Positions 14,431-23,350 are shown, counted from the first letter of the stretch. The stretch is 34,002 nt of DNA from Candidatus Pacearchaeota archaeon (GCA_023142835.1 JAGLIS010000010.1:1-34002); one strand, 5' to 3'. Notes: a model not told the origin generated them from the letters alone. A program made the numbers and translations.

Positions 14431-15666
14431 ATGGAAAATATACTACACATCGCTCCACCAGTAATACCTGTTTCGGAAGATATATTATATGCAGGTACGG
14501 AAAGAATTGTTTTAGCATTAAATAAAATTTTTCACGAGCAAGGATATAATTCTTTTGTTGCCGCTTCAGGAGATTCAAATTTGGGTGATTATGGAACATT
14601 AATAAAAACTATTCCTCGAAGCCTTTGGAACGCGAAAGGTATAGAACGTGAAACTATACAATCTGAGAGATTCTATAGCGATCATTATAGGAAAAGTTTG
14701 GATTTTGCAATAGAAAATGAAATTCAAATTATTCAAGATCATCCAGGATTATATCTTATAGCATCTAAAGAATATAATAAACGAGAGGTAAATATACCTG
14801 TAGTCACCACAATTCATGGGGATGTTTCTGTTGAAAGAGAAGGAGAAATGTATGAGAAATTTAAAGGATTACAGGATGGGAAAAACCCTGTTTCTTTTGT
14901 ATGTATAAGTAATTCTCAAAAAGAGAGGTATGAAAATTTAGCAGGTATAAAAATTGATAAAATGATTTATAATGGAGTTCCAACAGACGAACTTCAATTT
15001 AATGATAGGAAACAAAATTATCTCTTATGGCTCGGGAGAGTTTCTTCTATAAAAGGAACAGATTTGGCAGTTAAGGTAGCACAAGAGACTGGAATTCCAC
15101 TAATTATTGCTGGAGAGGTTCATACCCCTGATAAAAAATTTTATGAGTCTAAGATTGAACCTTATTTAACTAATTCAATAACAAGTGGAAGTCTTAGGGA
15201 TCAAAAGATTAAAAGGCAAGATTTAATAGAGCGATTAAGAGAAGGAGATCAAATTGTTGGAGACGGAGAAATATTTTTTATTGGTCCAGTTAATAATCAT
15301 CAGAAATCGGTTTTATATGGTAATGCAACAACACTATTGCAACCAAATCGATGGGATGAGCCATTTGGGCTTGTTATGGCAGAGGCACTGGCTACTGGAA
15401 CTCCAGTTATAGGGACTTACACAGGTTCAATTCCAGAAGTAGTTAAGGAAAATATAACAGGGTACATAATCAGGCCTGATTGGAAAGATAATAATAAGTT
15501 AAATGGGTTTAATGAGGAATCAATGGTAAGAGATTTGGTTTCTGCAGTTGATAAAATTAAAAAGATTAATCCTTATGATTGTAGAAAAGATGCTGAAGAG
15601 AGATTTGGTCAAGAGGTTATGGGAAAAAATTACTTGGAATTTTATAAAGAGATATTAAGCAGATAA
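14431..15666 (+). CDS. Glycosyltransferase family 4 (GT-B fold)
   Basis: 411 aa. The N-terminal Rossmann half (about 1-185) includes TTIHGD. The C-terminal nucleotide-sugar-binding half starts at NYLLWLGRVSSIKGTDLAV (about 196-214). The E-x7-E motif of retaining GT4 enzymes is at E310-E318 (EPFGLVMAE), followed by GTPVIGTYTGSIPEVV. It transfers a sugar from a nucleotide donor to an unknown acceptor. A GH130-like phosphorylase lies about 2 kb further on the other strand, hinting at mannoside metabolism. The promoter is either TATAAAAT at 14400-14407 or TTTATAAA at 14372-14379. Confidence 0.88.
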   Translation: MENILHIAPPVIPVSEDILYAGTERIVLALNKIFHEQGYNSFVAASGDSNLGDYGTLIKTIPRSLWNAKGIERETIQSERFYSDHYRKSLDFAIENEIQIIQDHPGLYLIASKEYNKREVNIPVVTTIHGDVSVEREGEMYEKFKGLQDGKNPVSFVCISNSQKERYENLAGIKIDKMIYNGVPTDELQFNDRKQNYLLWLGRVSSIKGTDLAVKVAQETGIPLIIAGEVHTPDKKFYESKIEPYLTNSITSGSLRDQKIKRQDLIERLREGDQIVGDGEIFFIGPVNNHQKSVLYGNATTLLQPNRWDEPFGLVMAEALATGTPVIGTYTGSIPEVVKENITGYIIRPDWKDNNKLNGFNEESMVRDLVSAVDKIKKINPYDCRKDAEERFGQEVMGKNYLEFYKEILSR

Positions 15667-15674
15667 TTTATAAA
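15667..15674 (+). promoter_or_regulatory. TATA box of the nitroreductase gene
   Basis: TTTATAAA starts right after the glycosyltransferase stop and is centred 25-26 bp before the ATG at 15696. Confidence 0.65.
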
Positions 15675-15695
15675 CTTCCCCAACCTCGTTATCCC

Positions 15696-16262
15696 ATGCA
15701 ATTACAAGATGCTATAAAAAAGAGGAAAAGTGTAAGGAGATATTTTGATAAAAAACCTGATTGGAGAAAAATTATTCGGGCTATTGATATGGCAAGATTT
15801 GCTCCAAGTGCTGGGAATAATTTTGTGTTAAGATTTATTTTGGTTTCAGATGAAAAGAAAATTGCGAAATTGGCTGAGGCCGCGCAACAGGATTTTGTTG
15901 GGACTGCAAAGTATGTCGTAGTGGCTGTTAGTGATGATTCTAAATTAGTCAGAAGTTACGGGGATAAAGGTGTTCGTTATGCTCCGCAACAAGCAGGTGC
16001 GTCTATCCAAAATTTTTTACTCGCATTAACGGAGCAGGACTTAGTCACCACTTGGGTAGGTCATTTTTATGATGAACAAGTTAAGGAAGTATTAGATATT
16101 CCTGAAAACTTATCTGTTGAGGGGATTTTCCCTATTGGAAAGGAGACTAAGGTTAAAACTTCTGAAAAACGAAAAATAGATTTAGAAAATATTCTTTATT
16201 TTGATAAGTGGAAAAATAGAAAGATGACGCCTCAGACTATTGTTAGTGTGGAAGGGGTTTAA
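15696..16262 (+). CDS. Nitroreductase-family FMN oxidoreductase
   Basis: 188 aa. The N-terminal KKRKSVRRY motif (FMN phosphate contact), APSAGNN (about 37-43), GTAKYVVVAVSDDS and the C-terminal GIFPIGKE give a standard nitroreductase fold. These enzymes work as FMN homodimers using NAD(P)H. The substrate cannot be predicted; a role in flavin or cofactor chemistry is as likely as nitro reduction. Convergent with ftsZ. Confidence 0.85.
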   Translation: MQLQDAIKKRKSVRRYFDKKPDWRKIIRAIDMARFAPSAGNNFVLRFILVSDEKKIAKLAEAAQQDFVGTAKYVVVAVSDDSKLVRSYGDKGVRYAPQQAGASIQNFLLALTEQDLVTTWVGHFYDEQVKEVLDIPENLSVEGIFPIGKETKVKTSEKRKIDLENILYFDKWKNRKMTPQTIVSVEGV

Positions 16263-16276
16263 TCTAAAAATTCTTA

Positions 16277-16296
16277 TCCCCCTAAAAAACGGGGGA
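16277..16296. terminator. Hairpin between convergent nitroreductase and ftsZ
   Basis: TCCCCC/GGGGGA arms with an 8-nt loop lie in an A/T-rich spacer of 65 bp. It probably serves both directions, although the adjacent T-run is weak on the plus strand. Confidence 0.45.
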
Positions 16297-16327
16297 AAAT
16301 AAAAAAATAAAATAAAAATTATGTTGT

Positions 16328-17407
16328 TTAACTTAAATCATCTAAGCCAAGTTCGTTTACACTTATTGTGCTTTCATTATCGAAAGAACTAGAATTCTTT
16401 CCCAAGATATAAGGGGATTTTACTCCAGTCATAATTGTTATAACTCTTACTCTTCCTTGGAATTCTTTGTTAACTCTCGCTCCGATAATGACTTGTGCTT
16501 CTGGAGATAAATTTTCAGTTACAAGACGACCGATACTATCGAATTCTTCAAGCTTTAAATCTGGACCACACGTGATGTGAACTAATGCGCCTGTTGCTCC
16601 TCGATAATCTACATCTAATAACGGGTGTGTTAAAGCTTGTTGAACTGCAGCGTCTACTCGCGCGTTGGAATTATCCTCGCCGATACCGATAACCGCTACA
16701 TCTCCGTTCTTCATAATTGAAGAAACATCTGCATAGTCTAAGTTAATCAGTGAAGGTAGTGTGATTGTTTCGACAATACCTTTAATCATTGTAGATACAA
16801 GTTCATTCGCAACTGCAAAAGCCTGCTCCATTGGTAACTGACCTGCGATATCAACTAATCGATTATTGTCTAATACGATTACAGTATCTACAGCTTCTCT
16901 TAGTTCTTGAAGACCGAATTCCGCCTTATCAATTCTTGCTTTCTCAGCCTCGAAAGGCATTGTAACTACTGCGATAACTACCGCTCCTGCTTCCTTAGCT
17001 AGTTGAGCAACTACTGGAATAGCTCCTGTACCAGAACCTCCTCCCATTCCCGCTAGAACGAAAACCATATCCGAATTCGAAACAGCTTTCTTCAAGTCAG
17101 TAAGGGATTCTTTTGCAGCCTCTCTTCCTCGCTTAGGATAACCACCACATCCGAGACCTCTTGTCAGTTCTTTACCGATAAGAATTTTCTCGTCACATTT
17201 TGTAATTGATAAGTGAAGTGCGTCAGTGTTGACACCGTAAATCGTAGCACCATTAATACCTTTATTGAAAAGCCAAGTAGCCATGTTACATCCGCAACCG
17301 CCACATGCTAAAACTTTGATGTTAGCTTTTCCAGCTCTCAAATCATCAAAATTAATGGAATTTGCTTCTGCAGATTGTATAGCTTCTTTAGCAAAATCTA
17401 ATGTCAT
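16328..17407 (-). CDS. ftsZ: Cell division protein FtsZ
   Basis: 359-aa tubulin-like GTPase that polymerises at the division site. It has the tubulin signature AGMGGGSGTGA (119-129), the T7 synergy loop N222-L-D-Y-A-D227 with both catalytic acids, and NTDALHL (60-66). The first glycine-rich loop reads ACGGCGCN (34-41) where most FtsZs have GxGGxGxN, so the first Gly is Ala. The C-terminal tail after about 330 is short (VNELGLDDLS). The ATG is preceded by AAGGAGGT at 17422-17429, about 14 nt away, which is a long spacing. No clear TATA was found in the 150-bp upstream spacer. Confidence 0.95.
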   Translation of the reverse strand: MTLDFAKEAIQSAEANSINFDDLRAGKANIKVLACGGCGCNMATWLFNKGINGATIYGVNTDALHLSITKCDEKILIGKELTRGLGCGGYPKRGREAAKESLTDLKKAVSNSDMVFVLAGMGGGSGTGAIPVVAQLAKEAGAVVIAVVTMPFEAEKARIDKAEFGLQELREAVDTVIVLDNNRLVDIAGQLPMEQAFAVANELVSTMIKGIVETITLPSLINLDYADVSSIMKNGDVAVIGIGEDNSNARVDAAVQQALTHPLLDVDYRGATGALVHITCGPDLKLEEFDSIGRLVTENLSPEAQVIIGARVNKEFQGRVRVITIMTGVKSPYILGKNSSSFDNESTISVNELGLDDLS

Positions 17408-17558
17408 TTTCTTTTTTATTTAACCTCCTTTCAAATCTTTTAGTATGATAAGATTGGTATGATAGTTTCCTGAACTTTCTTTCAATGTATAGTTCATGTA
17501 ATTTGAAGATGTTTTTTATTTAAAAATATATATGTAGTTGGAAAGTTGTAATTAAATA

Positions 17559-18710
17559 TTAAGCGGCTCGTTTCCAGTTTTCTGTTAGGTTATGTCTATT
17601 AGATAATCCATCCAATATATATTTTAAATTAGTTGTTCTTGATTCAATTGCCTTATCTCCAACTCCTGAAAAAATTTCTAATGTTCCATTAGGTTTAACC
17701 CTGAAAGCTGTTGCAAAATTTATATTTTTTATTATTGTTTCATCCCTTGAGTTTTCAATAAAAGGATAATCAGGATTGGGTTCTAGTAGCGGATCTCTTA
17801 TTATTGAAATTATTTCATAGGTATTTGGATCAAATTCTACAACGGTGCTATTATAAAAATATTCTATTAAATTTCCTCTCCTTCTTTTTATTTTTTCAAC
17901 GCCATGGACGAGTCCAATTATTCTTCCGTCAATGTTAATAGGAGTTCCTCCAAGTCCAACTTTTTCTGATGCCCAATATTCTCCAGGGTATAAAATGGTT
18001 TGTTCTTCTAATTTTCCAAACGTGTCTACCCAGAAATCTTTAGTTTGTAAATCTTCAATTGAATTAAACGGTGTTGCCTGTACACTATCTCCAACCCTAT
18101 GAATAAGTATTGATTTTCCTTTAGGAGTATACACTATTGTTGCATCCTTATCCATTATATAGTCCTTTAAGTTAGAATTCTTTTTTCTTTTTTCTTGGAG
18201 TTCTTTATAAAATATTGAACCATAATAAGAATCTTTTCCTCCAGAAAATTTGATGCCTTCTTCTAGTCTAATTTGTGGACCGATTATTCCGCGTTTGTGT
18301 ATTTTTTTGAAATCGTCTGTTGTTGCTAATGCTATTCTTGCTCCGAGGTCTTCATTGAATGCCGTATAAATTATGTTAAAAGTTCCATTTTTTGATATTC
18401 GCGGATCTTCAACTCCATCGATTTCATATTCATGTTCTGGAGATAATATTACCCTGCCACTAGGGTATTCTTTTATTACAGATCTTTCTCCATAGTTATT
18501 TTTCCACTTTTCTCTTGCTCTATATAAAAATATATCATCATCTTTATCACCCCATAATGCAGGATTGCATACGGCAAGCTCTCCTTTTTTTTCATCTGGA
18601 GAAAGAAATATTGATTTTTTATCTCTTACAATTTCAACTAAGTTAGAATTACATGAATTTTGACGGGGGGGAGGTTCGTCGCTTAAGGTAGATTCCCCAT
18701 TTTCTTCCAT
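17559..18710 (-). CDS. GH130-like glycoside phosphorylase (five-bladed propeller)
   Basis: 383 aa. It resembles family GH130 (beta-mannoside phosphorylases): CNPALW and FLYRARE (about 48-67), the catalytic-acid motif GVEDPRI (D102) and YTAFNE (115-120). It also has ATTDDFKKIHKRGII, ASEKVGLGGTPI and a GLVHGV segment. Such enzymes split beta-mannosides with phosphate to mannose-1-phosphate. No signal peptide, so it is cytoplasmic. A charged N-terminal stretch of about 25 residues is extra. Substrate is not predictable; hydrolases of the same fold are the alternative. Confidence 0.75.
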   Translation of the reverse strand: MEENGESTLSDEPPPRQNSCNSNLVEIVRDKKSIFLSPDEKKGELAVCNPALWGDKDDDIFLYRAREKWKNNYGERSVIKEYPSGRVILSPEHEYEIDGVEDPRISKNGTFNIIYTAFNEDLGARIALATTDDFKKIHKRGIIGPQIRLEEGIKFSGGKDSYYGSIFYKELQEKRKKNSNLKDYIMDKDATIVYTPKGKSILIHRVGDSVQATPFNSIEDLQTKDFWVDTFGKLEEQTILYPGEYWASEKVGLGGTPINIDGRIIGLVHGVEKIKRRRGNLIEYFYNSTVVEFDPNTYEIISIIRDPLLEPNPDYPFIENSRDETIIKNINFATAFRVKPNGTLEIFSGVGDKAIESRTTNLKYILDGLSNRHNLTENWKRAA

Positions 18711-18731
18711 AGCTTAAAAAATTCATGAAGG

Positions 18732-18739
18732 TTTATAAG
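18732..18739 (-). promoter_or_regulatory. TATA box of the GH130-like gene
   Basis: CTTATAAA on the minus strand, centred 25-26 bp before the ATG at 18710. Confidence 0.65.
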
Positions 18740-18806
18740 TATAATGGTTCTCGATAAAATTTGTTTAGAGTTTATAAACAAACCTCTAGATTCATACAAA
18801 ATTAAA

Positions 18807-19808
18807 TTATTCTTTCAAAAAATTTCGAATATTCTCTTTGAATTTTTCTAAATCTTTTGTAAGGATTTGTCCTCCTGCGGCAGGAATATGACCGCCTGCG
18901 GATGCGTCATCTAATCCCTTAATTCCTGCCCTCAATAGTTCTGCCATGTCTTTCGTTTTAGATTGATTTCTTGCACTTATCGAGAGATTTTCTTCATCAA
19001 TAGGTGTTGCAAAAATTATTGTATCTTCAGGATTATTCCTACTGATTATTGCAGAAAGAGGTTTTTTGATAAAATATTTTGTTTCGAAGTAGAAAAAGTA
19101 CACATCTCCCAATTTTTTCTTTTCAAAATCAAATCTTTTTATTATCTTAGAAAGTTCATCTTCAATTTGTTCTGAATATTTTTTCAGTTTTTTGAAATCT
19201 TCTAAGGAGTTTATCTCTTTCATTATCTTGAATGCTTCTTGAAGATCTTCCTGAAAATAAACTAATGTATTGCCAAGAACATGTGAGACTTCCTCTTTGA
19301 ATTTTTCTAGGGAGATTCCCTCTTTATTTAGAAATTCGTTTATGAACTTGTCATTTTCAGGATATAAATCTCCTGCATCAGTTATTGTTCCAGCGACACT
19401 TAGCCAAGGTTTTATATTTGTGAGTTCTCCCGCGGTTCTTGACGACGGGATATATCCCTCTTCAGAAGTTCTTAACTCTAAAATTTCCTCGGGAATTTTT
19501 TCTCTTTCAGGATGATGATCTGTATAAAATATTTCTTTATCTGTGGGAAGTGAAAGCTCTTCGATTCCTCCAGGAGCTATATCTGTAATAATTATTTTAT
19601 TAAATTTTTCTAAACTTATTTTCTTATCCCATCTACAAAAATTAAAAATGAAGTTCTCAACTTCTGCACCTTTATTTTTACACCAATCATAAAATATAAT
19701 CCCTGATGCGAATCCATCTCCGTCGTTGTGGTGGATAACTGCTACGCAATCTTTATCATTGATATTATCTAAAAACTCTTTCGCTTGACTAAATGTTATC
19801 TTTGGCAT
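18807..19808 (-). CDS. DHH-family phosphoesterase
   Basis: 333 aa. The N-terminal DHH domain has the metal motifs HHNDGDG (26-32), TDIAPGG and TDHH (96-99). The C-terminal DHHA1 domain ends with GGHIPAAGGQI (about 310-320). The family includes RecJ-like nucleases, archaeal GAN and oligoribonucleases or cyclic-dinucleotide phosphodiesterases; exact substrate unknown. The ATG lies one base after the gatA stop (TAAAATG), so it is the last gene of the gatC operon. An in-frame TTG at 19817 would overlap gatA and is less likely. Confidence 0.85.
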   Translation of the reverse strand: MPKITFSQAKEFLDNINDKDCVAVIHHNDGDGFASGIIFYDWCKNKGAEVENFIFNFCRWDKKISLEKFNKIIITDIAPGGIEELSLPTDKEIFYTDHHPEREKIPEEILELRTSEEGYIPSSRTAGELTNIKPWLSVAGTITDAGDLYPENDKFINEFLNKEGISLEKFKEEVSHVLGNTLVYFQEDLQEAFKIMKEINSLEDFKKLKKYSEQIEDELSKIIKRFDFEKKKLGDVYFFYFETKYFIKKPLSAIISRNNPEDTIIFATPIDEENLSISARNQSKTKDMAELLRAGIKGLDDASAGGHIPAAGGQILTKDLEKFKENIRNFLKE

Positions 19809-19809
19809 T

Positions 19810-21141
19810 TTATTCAAAACTTTTTGCCAATTTAAAAATTAATTCTTCTTGGAAATGTGGCGCTAAAATCTGTAGTCCAACATCTTTGTTATCTATCTTT
19901 CCCACAGGAATAGAGATTGCTGGAAGTCCTGCAATAGATGCTGGCGTCGTAAAAACATCATAATCATACATATCCTTAACTGAAATTTTCTCTCCAATCT
20001 TATGAGCTGTTCGTGGGACTGTCGGGAGGATTATTGCATCGACCTCTTGAAATATCTCATCAAATTGTTGTTTAATAAAGTTCCTTGCTTTCAAAGCTTC
20101 CCTATAATATTTCCCTTCATGTTCGGCCTTAGTAATCTCTGAACCACCAATTATCCTTCGAACGACTTCAGGACCCGCAACCTCTTCAATTTTTTTCCCA
20201 AATCTTCTTCCATCAAATTTTCTCGTAGCTGAAAAAAATTCAGTATAAACAATTATATAATAAGTTTGAATCACAATATCTAAGGGGAGATTTATTTTTT
20301 TAATTTTCCAATTATTTTTTTTAGCTATTTCATTAGTTTTCAATTCGATTAACTCTGTGATTTCTTCCGAACAAAAATCTCTAACATTAACCAACCCAAT
20401 AATTCCTTTTTTAGATGATTTTTCTTTTGGAGCATCTTTTGTTGTCTGGTCAAAATTATCTTGTCCTTTAATTATGCTAAAAATTAGTTTTGCATCTTCG
20501 GAGGAATTTGTTAGAGGTCCAATGCAGTCAAAAGACATTGTCATATCTATCAGCCCGTAACGTGATACCACACCATAAGTTGGCTTTAATCCAGTTACCC
20601 CGCAATGCGATGCGGGATTTCTAATTGAGCCACCCGTATCAGAACCTAATGCAAAATCACAAAGTTCTGCAGCAACTGCCGACGCTGAACCTGATGAAGA
20701 ACCTCCAGGAATCAAGTCTTCATTTCGAGGATTTTTTGTTGGACCAAAAGCAGAAGTTTCTCCCGAAGCCCCGCAAGCAAACTCGTCCATATTTACCATT
20801 CCCAAAAGTATTGCGTCCTCTTCGAGAAGCTTATTAATTACTGTAGCATTATATGGCGAGACATATCCCTCAAGAACCTTAGAACCACAATTCGTTTCCA
20901 ACCCTTTCACAGAGATATTAGATTTTACTGCAAAGCAAAGCCCTGCTAATTTCCCTGCAGTTCCGTCTTTTATTCGTTTATCGACGGCTTTCGCTTGTTC
21001 AATAGCATTTTCATTTAATCTTAAAAAAATGTTTAGGTCTTTTGTCTTCGGTGTTGAAATTTTTTTTGAAAATGTCATAACATTCTTCACAGCAGTTAAT
21101 TCGCCTGATTTGAATTTTTTGAGTTTAGATTTGAGTGTCAT
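19810..21141 (-). CDS. gatA: Asp/Glu-tRNA amidotransferase subunit A
   Basis: 443-aa glutamine-hydrolysing subunit of GatCAB. The amidase triad is complete and correctly spaced: K73 (FAVKSN), cis-Ser148 (PGGSSSGS) and nucleophile S172 (SDTGGSIRNP), matching the 75- and 24-residue intervals of known GatA. It releases ammonia from glutamine, which GatB uses to convert Asp-tRNA(Asn) or Glu-tRNA(Gln). The start ATGA overlaps the stop of the upstream amidohydrolase by 4 nt. gatC is two genes upstream; gatB is elsewhere (30499). Confidence 0.95.
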   Translation of the reverse strand: MTLKSKLKKFKSGELTAVKNVMTFSKKISTPKTKDLNIFLRLNENAIEQAKAVDKRIKDGTAGKLAGLCFAVKSNISVKGLETNCGSKVLEGYVSPYNATVINKLLEEDAILLGMVNMDEFACGASGETSAFGPTKNPRNEDLIPGGSSSGSASAVAAELCDFALGSDTGGSIRNPASHCGVTGLKPTYGVVSRYGLIDMTMSFDCIGPLTNSSEDAKLIFSIIKGQDNFDQTTKDAPKEKSSKKGIIGLVNVRDFCSEEITELIELKTNEIAKKNNWKIKKINLPLDIVIQTYYIIVYTEFFSATRKFDGRRFGKKIEEVAGPEVVRRIIGGSEITKAEHEGKYYREALKARNFIKQQFDEIFQEVDAIILPTVPRTAHKIGEKISVKDMYDYDVFTTPASIAGLPAISIPVGKIDNKDVGLQILAPHFQEELIFKLAKSFE

Positions 21142-21845
21142 ATTTTAAGAATTTTTTCTATATTTTTAGTTGTTATTAATTCCTTTTCTTTTGGGGAAAT
21201 ATTTAATGAATCTATCATTGCTAGTGATACTCGAGGATCTCCAAAAGGATAATCGCTTCCAAGAATTATTTTTTCTGCTCCAACCATTTCATATATTTTC
21301 TTTAAGATAATCGAGTATTGTATTCCTGATGTTTCAAAATATACATTATCTGGAAATTCGTAATCGTGCAATTTAAAGAATGTTTTTGTTACAGAACCTG
21401 AATGAACAGCTATTACTGGAACCTCGACCTGTTTTGCGAGACTTATAATTTTTTTTAATGTGGAGTATTCCTTAGCCTCATTTGTATGTATAAAAACTGG
21501 AAAATTTATTTTATTTACGAACTCTATCACTTTTTTATCGTCAATAGGTATTTGTCCAATATCAGGATGAAATTTTATTGCCTTATATCTAGAATCTATT
21601 TTATCTGGAATATCAAAAACATTAAACCAGTAAATAGGAATTAATGCAGAATCTTTTTCCGATTCCTCTAATACAGAATTATTATTGGGAGTGGTGTTGT
21701 GTGAAAAATTTTCTGGGAGTCCAATTGGAGTTGCACAATATTTTGTTATTCCAGTTTCTTTTAAAATTAATTTATATTCTTCTTGATTACCCCAATTTTT
21801 TCCCTTAAAAGGTAACGATCCTAAATGCATGTGTGCGTCAATCAT
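21138..21845 (-). CDS. Amidohydrolase-2 (TIM-barrel metal hydrolase)
   Basis: 235 aa from the ATG at 21845. It shows the N-terminal metal motif DAHMHLG, the strand FHPDIG, FIHTNE, AVHSGS and the late GSDYPFGDPR with the catalytic Asp. This is the amidohydrolase-2/ACMSD-like pattern. Substrate unknown. It sits between gatC (8-nt overlap) and gatA (4-nt overlap) in one tight operon, an odd place for such an enzyme. A longer in-frame start at 21872 would overlap gatC by 35 nt and add residues without family match. Confidence 0.8.
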   Translation of the reverse strand: MIDAHMHLGSLPFKGKNWGNQEEYKLILKETGITKYCATPIGLPENFSHNTTPNNNSVLEESEKDSALIPIYWFNVFDIPDKIDSRYKAIKFHPDIGQIPIDDKKVIEFVNKINFPVFIHTNEAKEYSTLKKIISLAKQVEVPVIAVHSGSVTKTFFKLHDYEFPDNVYFETSGIQYSIILKKIYEMVGAEKIILGSDYPFGDPRVSLAMIDSLNISPKEKELITTKNIEKILKI

Positions 21846-22104
21846 TTTTCCACCCACCCTTCTCAGCCACAATTAAATCTTCCTCGACAAATGGAGCGTT
21901 TAGAAACATTAAATCCTTAAAGTCAGAATCTGTGTTCCAACCATCACCTTCTTCCCGAAATCCATCACCATTTTCAAAATGCCCTTCGCTAGCTTTAATC
22001 TTAGATAATTTCGATGCAAATTCATCTAAAAGTTTTTTTGCATCTCTCTTGATATCTTCCATTTCTTTATCAGTTATTTCACGCCACTCAAAACTTTCTT
22101 CCAT
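21838..22104 (-). CDS. gatC: GatC-related amidotransferase subunit
   Basis: 88-aa protein of the archaeal GatC-related type: an N-terminal WREITDKEM helix start, a central charged helix, and the diagnostic REEGDGWNTD and FLNAPFVEEDLIVAEKGGW tail. GatC wraps around the GatA-GatB interface and stabilises the complex. First gene of the operon with the amidohydrolase, gatA and the DHH gene. The ATG is 25-26 bp from a palindromic TATA box shared with the divergent HIT gene. Confidence 0.85.
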   Translation of the reverse strand: MEESFEWREITDKEMEDIKRDAKKLLDEFASKLSKIKASEGHFENGDGFREEGDGWNTDSDFKDLMFLNAPFVEEDLIVAEKGGWKND

Positions 22105-22125
22105 TTAAATTATCGGATGCAGAAG

Positions 22126-22133
22126 TTTATAAA
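22126..22133. promoter_or_regulatory. Single palindromic TATA box for gatC and the HIT gene
   Basis: TTTATAAA is self-complementary. Its centre is about 25.5 bp from the gatC ATG (22104, minus) and 26.5 bp from the HIT ATG (22156, plus). No other TATA is seen in the 51-bp spacer, so one element probably starts both leaderless transcripts. Confidence 0.65.
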
Positions 22134-22155
22134 TCTGGGGTTATTTGATATTTTT

Positions 22156-22491
22156 ATGGAAGAATGCATATTTTGTAAGATTATTCGTGGAGAGATACCT
22201 TGTCAGAAAGTTTTAGAAGATGATAATTTTGTTGTAATCAGGGATGCAAATCCTAAGGTTGTTGATCATTTACTTGTAATTCCTAGGGAACACTATGGGA
22301 ATTTTTTAGAGATACCTTCTGAGTTATATAGGAAACTGTTGGAGATTACAAAAAGAGCTATAGAAAAATTAGATGTAAATGAATTTAATTTAGTTGTGAA
22401 TAATGGTAAATCTGCGGGGCAGTTAATTTCACATGCTCATTTACATATTTTGCCGAGGAAAGAAGGCGACGGGTTTAGGTTGAATGTTTAA
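22156..22491 (+). CDS. HIT-family nucleotide hydrolase
   Basis: 111 aa, typical for Hint-type HIT proteins. The N-terminal zinc-like pair CIFCKII, then VIRDANP and HLLVIPREH, and the histidine triad HAHLHILPR at the C-terminus are complete. These enzymes hydrolyse nucleoside phosphoramidates or aminoacyl-adenylates and transfer nucleotides via the central histidine. The start is set by the shared TATA box; an in-frame ATG at 22117 lies upstream of that box and is unlikely. Confidence 0.9.
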   Translation: MEECIFCKIIRGEIPCQKVLEDDNFVVIRDANPKVVDHLLVIPREHYGNFLEIPSELYRKLLEITKRAIEKLDVNEFNLVVNNGKSAGQLISHAHLHILPRKEGDGFRLNV

Positions 22492-22495
22492 CATC

Positions 22496-22538
22496 GCGAT
22501 TAAGAGGAAATTTCAGCAAGAAATTTCCTCTTAATCGC
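22496..22538. repeat. Perfect 18-bp inverted repeat (hairpin element)
   Basis: Arms 22496-22513 and 22521-22538 are exactly complementary (18 bp) around the 7-nt loop CAGCAAG. Outer sequence GCGATTAAGAG. It starts 4 bp after the HIT stop, so it may serve as a terminator. A related end sequence recurs at 25859-25932. Two smaller hairpins follow (TTTTTTC...GAAAAAA near 22549-22567, GTCG/CGAC near 22569-22580). Confidence 0.8.
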
Positions 22539-22668
22539 TGTTATACGTTTTTTCTGCAAGAAAAAATCGTCGAAGGCGACAGTATGACGCAGACACCAAA
22601 CCCTAATTTGAAAACTTAAAAGCCCATTTCCGCAACATTAATAACGAGTATATAGTTTCTATAAGACA

Positions 22669-23316
22669 ATGAAAACTAATGTAGGGTGGGACATCGGTTC
22701 ATTGGTATATGATTTATTTACTGGTAAGGTTGATGAACAACTTTATTTGGAAGTCCTTTTAGCTCTTGGTACACTAGATGGGATTAAACTTGATGAATTT
22801 GGTTGTGGAACAGGAAATTTAACTGGTAGATTGCCAGAAACAACTAAAATTAGAGCTGTTGATTATTCTCCTATTGCAATAGCTAAAGCAAAACAAAAAA
22901 CAAGTAAAAATGTGGGTTTTTTTATTATGGATTTTTATCAAGAACAACCAAATGGTTACAAACCAGATAAGATTGTGGCTTGCAGAAGTCTTTATCATTC
23001 AGACCTGTCATTAAGTTTAGGGATATTATCTAGACATTTAGGAGATGGAGGGGAAGCTATTATTGCACATCCAACTGAAAATTGGAGAAAATATGTTACA
23101 CCAATAGTTAATGGAAAAAGAGAATTTAATTTTGTTCAATTTGTAAAATCAAATTGGAGATTTGCAAACCGCATGGGTGTGCCTTATGCATTATTCAGTG
23201 CTGATGAATTTGAAAGAGTAGGGAAACAACATTTTGATGAAGTTATAATAAATTCTGCAGGTTATGATACTCATTATCTTGTTCAGTTAAGGAAAAGGGC
23301 TTTTTCTAAAAAATAA
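22669..23316 (+). CDS. Class I SAM-dependent methyltransferase
   Basis: 215 aa. Motif I is DEFGCGTGNL (about 43-52) and motif II is the acidic end of RAVDYSPIAIAKAKQ. Then come FIMDFYQEQ and KIVACRSLYHS (motif IV region), giving a Rossmann methyltransferase of the UbiE/small-molecule type. The substrate cannot be told from sequence. It stands alone; the ATG has a weak TTAATAA upstream. Convergent with aspS, with a strong hairpin between. Confidence 0.82.
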   Translation: MKTNVGWDIGSLVYDLFTGKVDEQLYLEVLLALGTLDGIKLDEFGCGTGNLTGRLPETTKIRAVDYSPIAIAKAKQKTSKNVGFFIMDFYQEQPNGYKPDKIVACRSLYHSDLSLSLGILSRHLGDGGEAIIAHPTENWRKYVTPIVNGKREFNFVQFVKSNWRFANRMGVPYALFSADEFERVGKQHFDEVIINSAGYDTHYLVQLRKRAFSKK

Positions 23317-23350
23317 TTTGTTTGGTGTTGAGTAATATTGCGTATAACAT

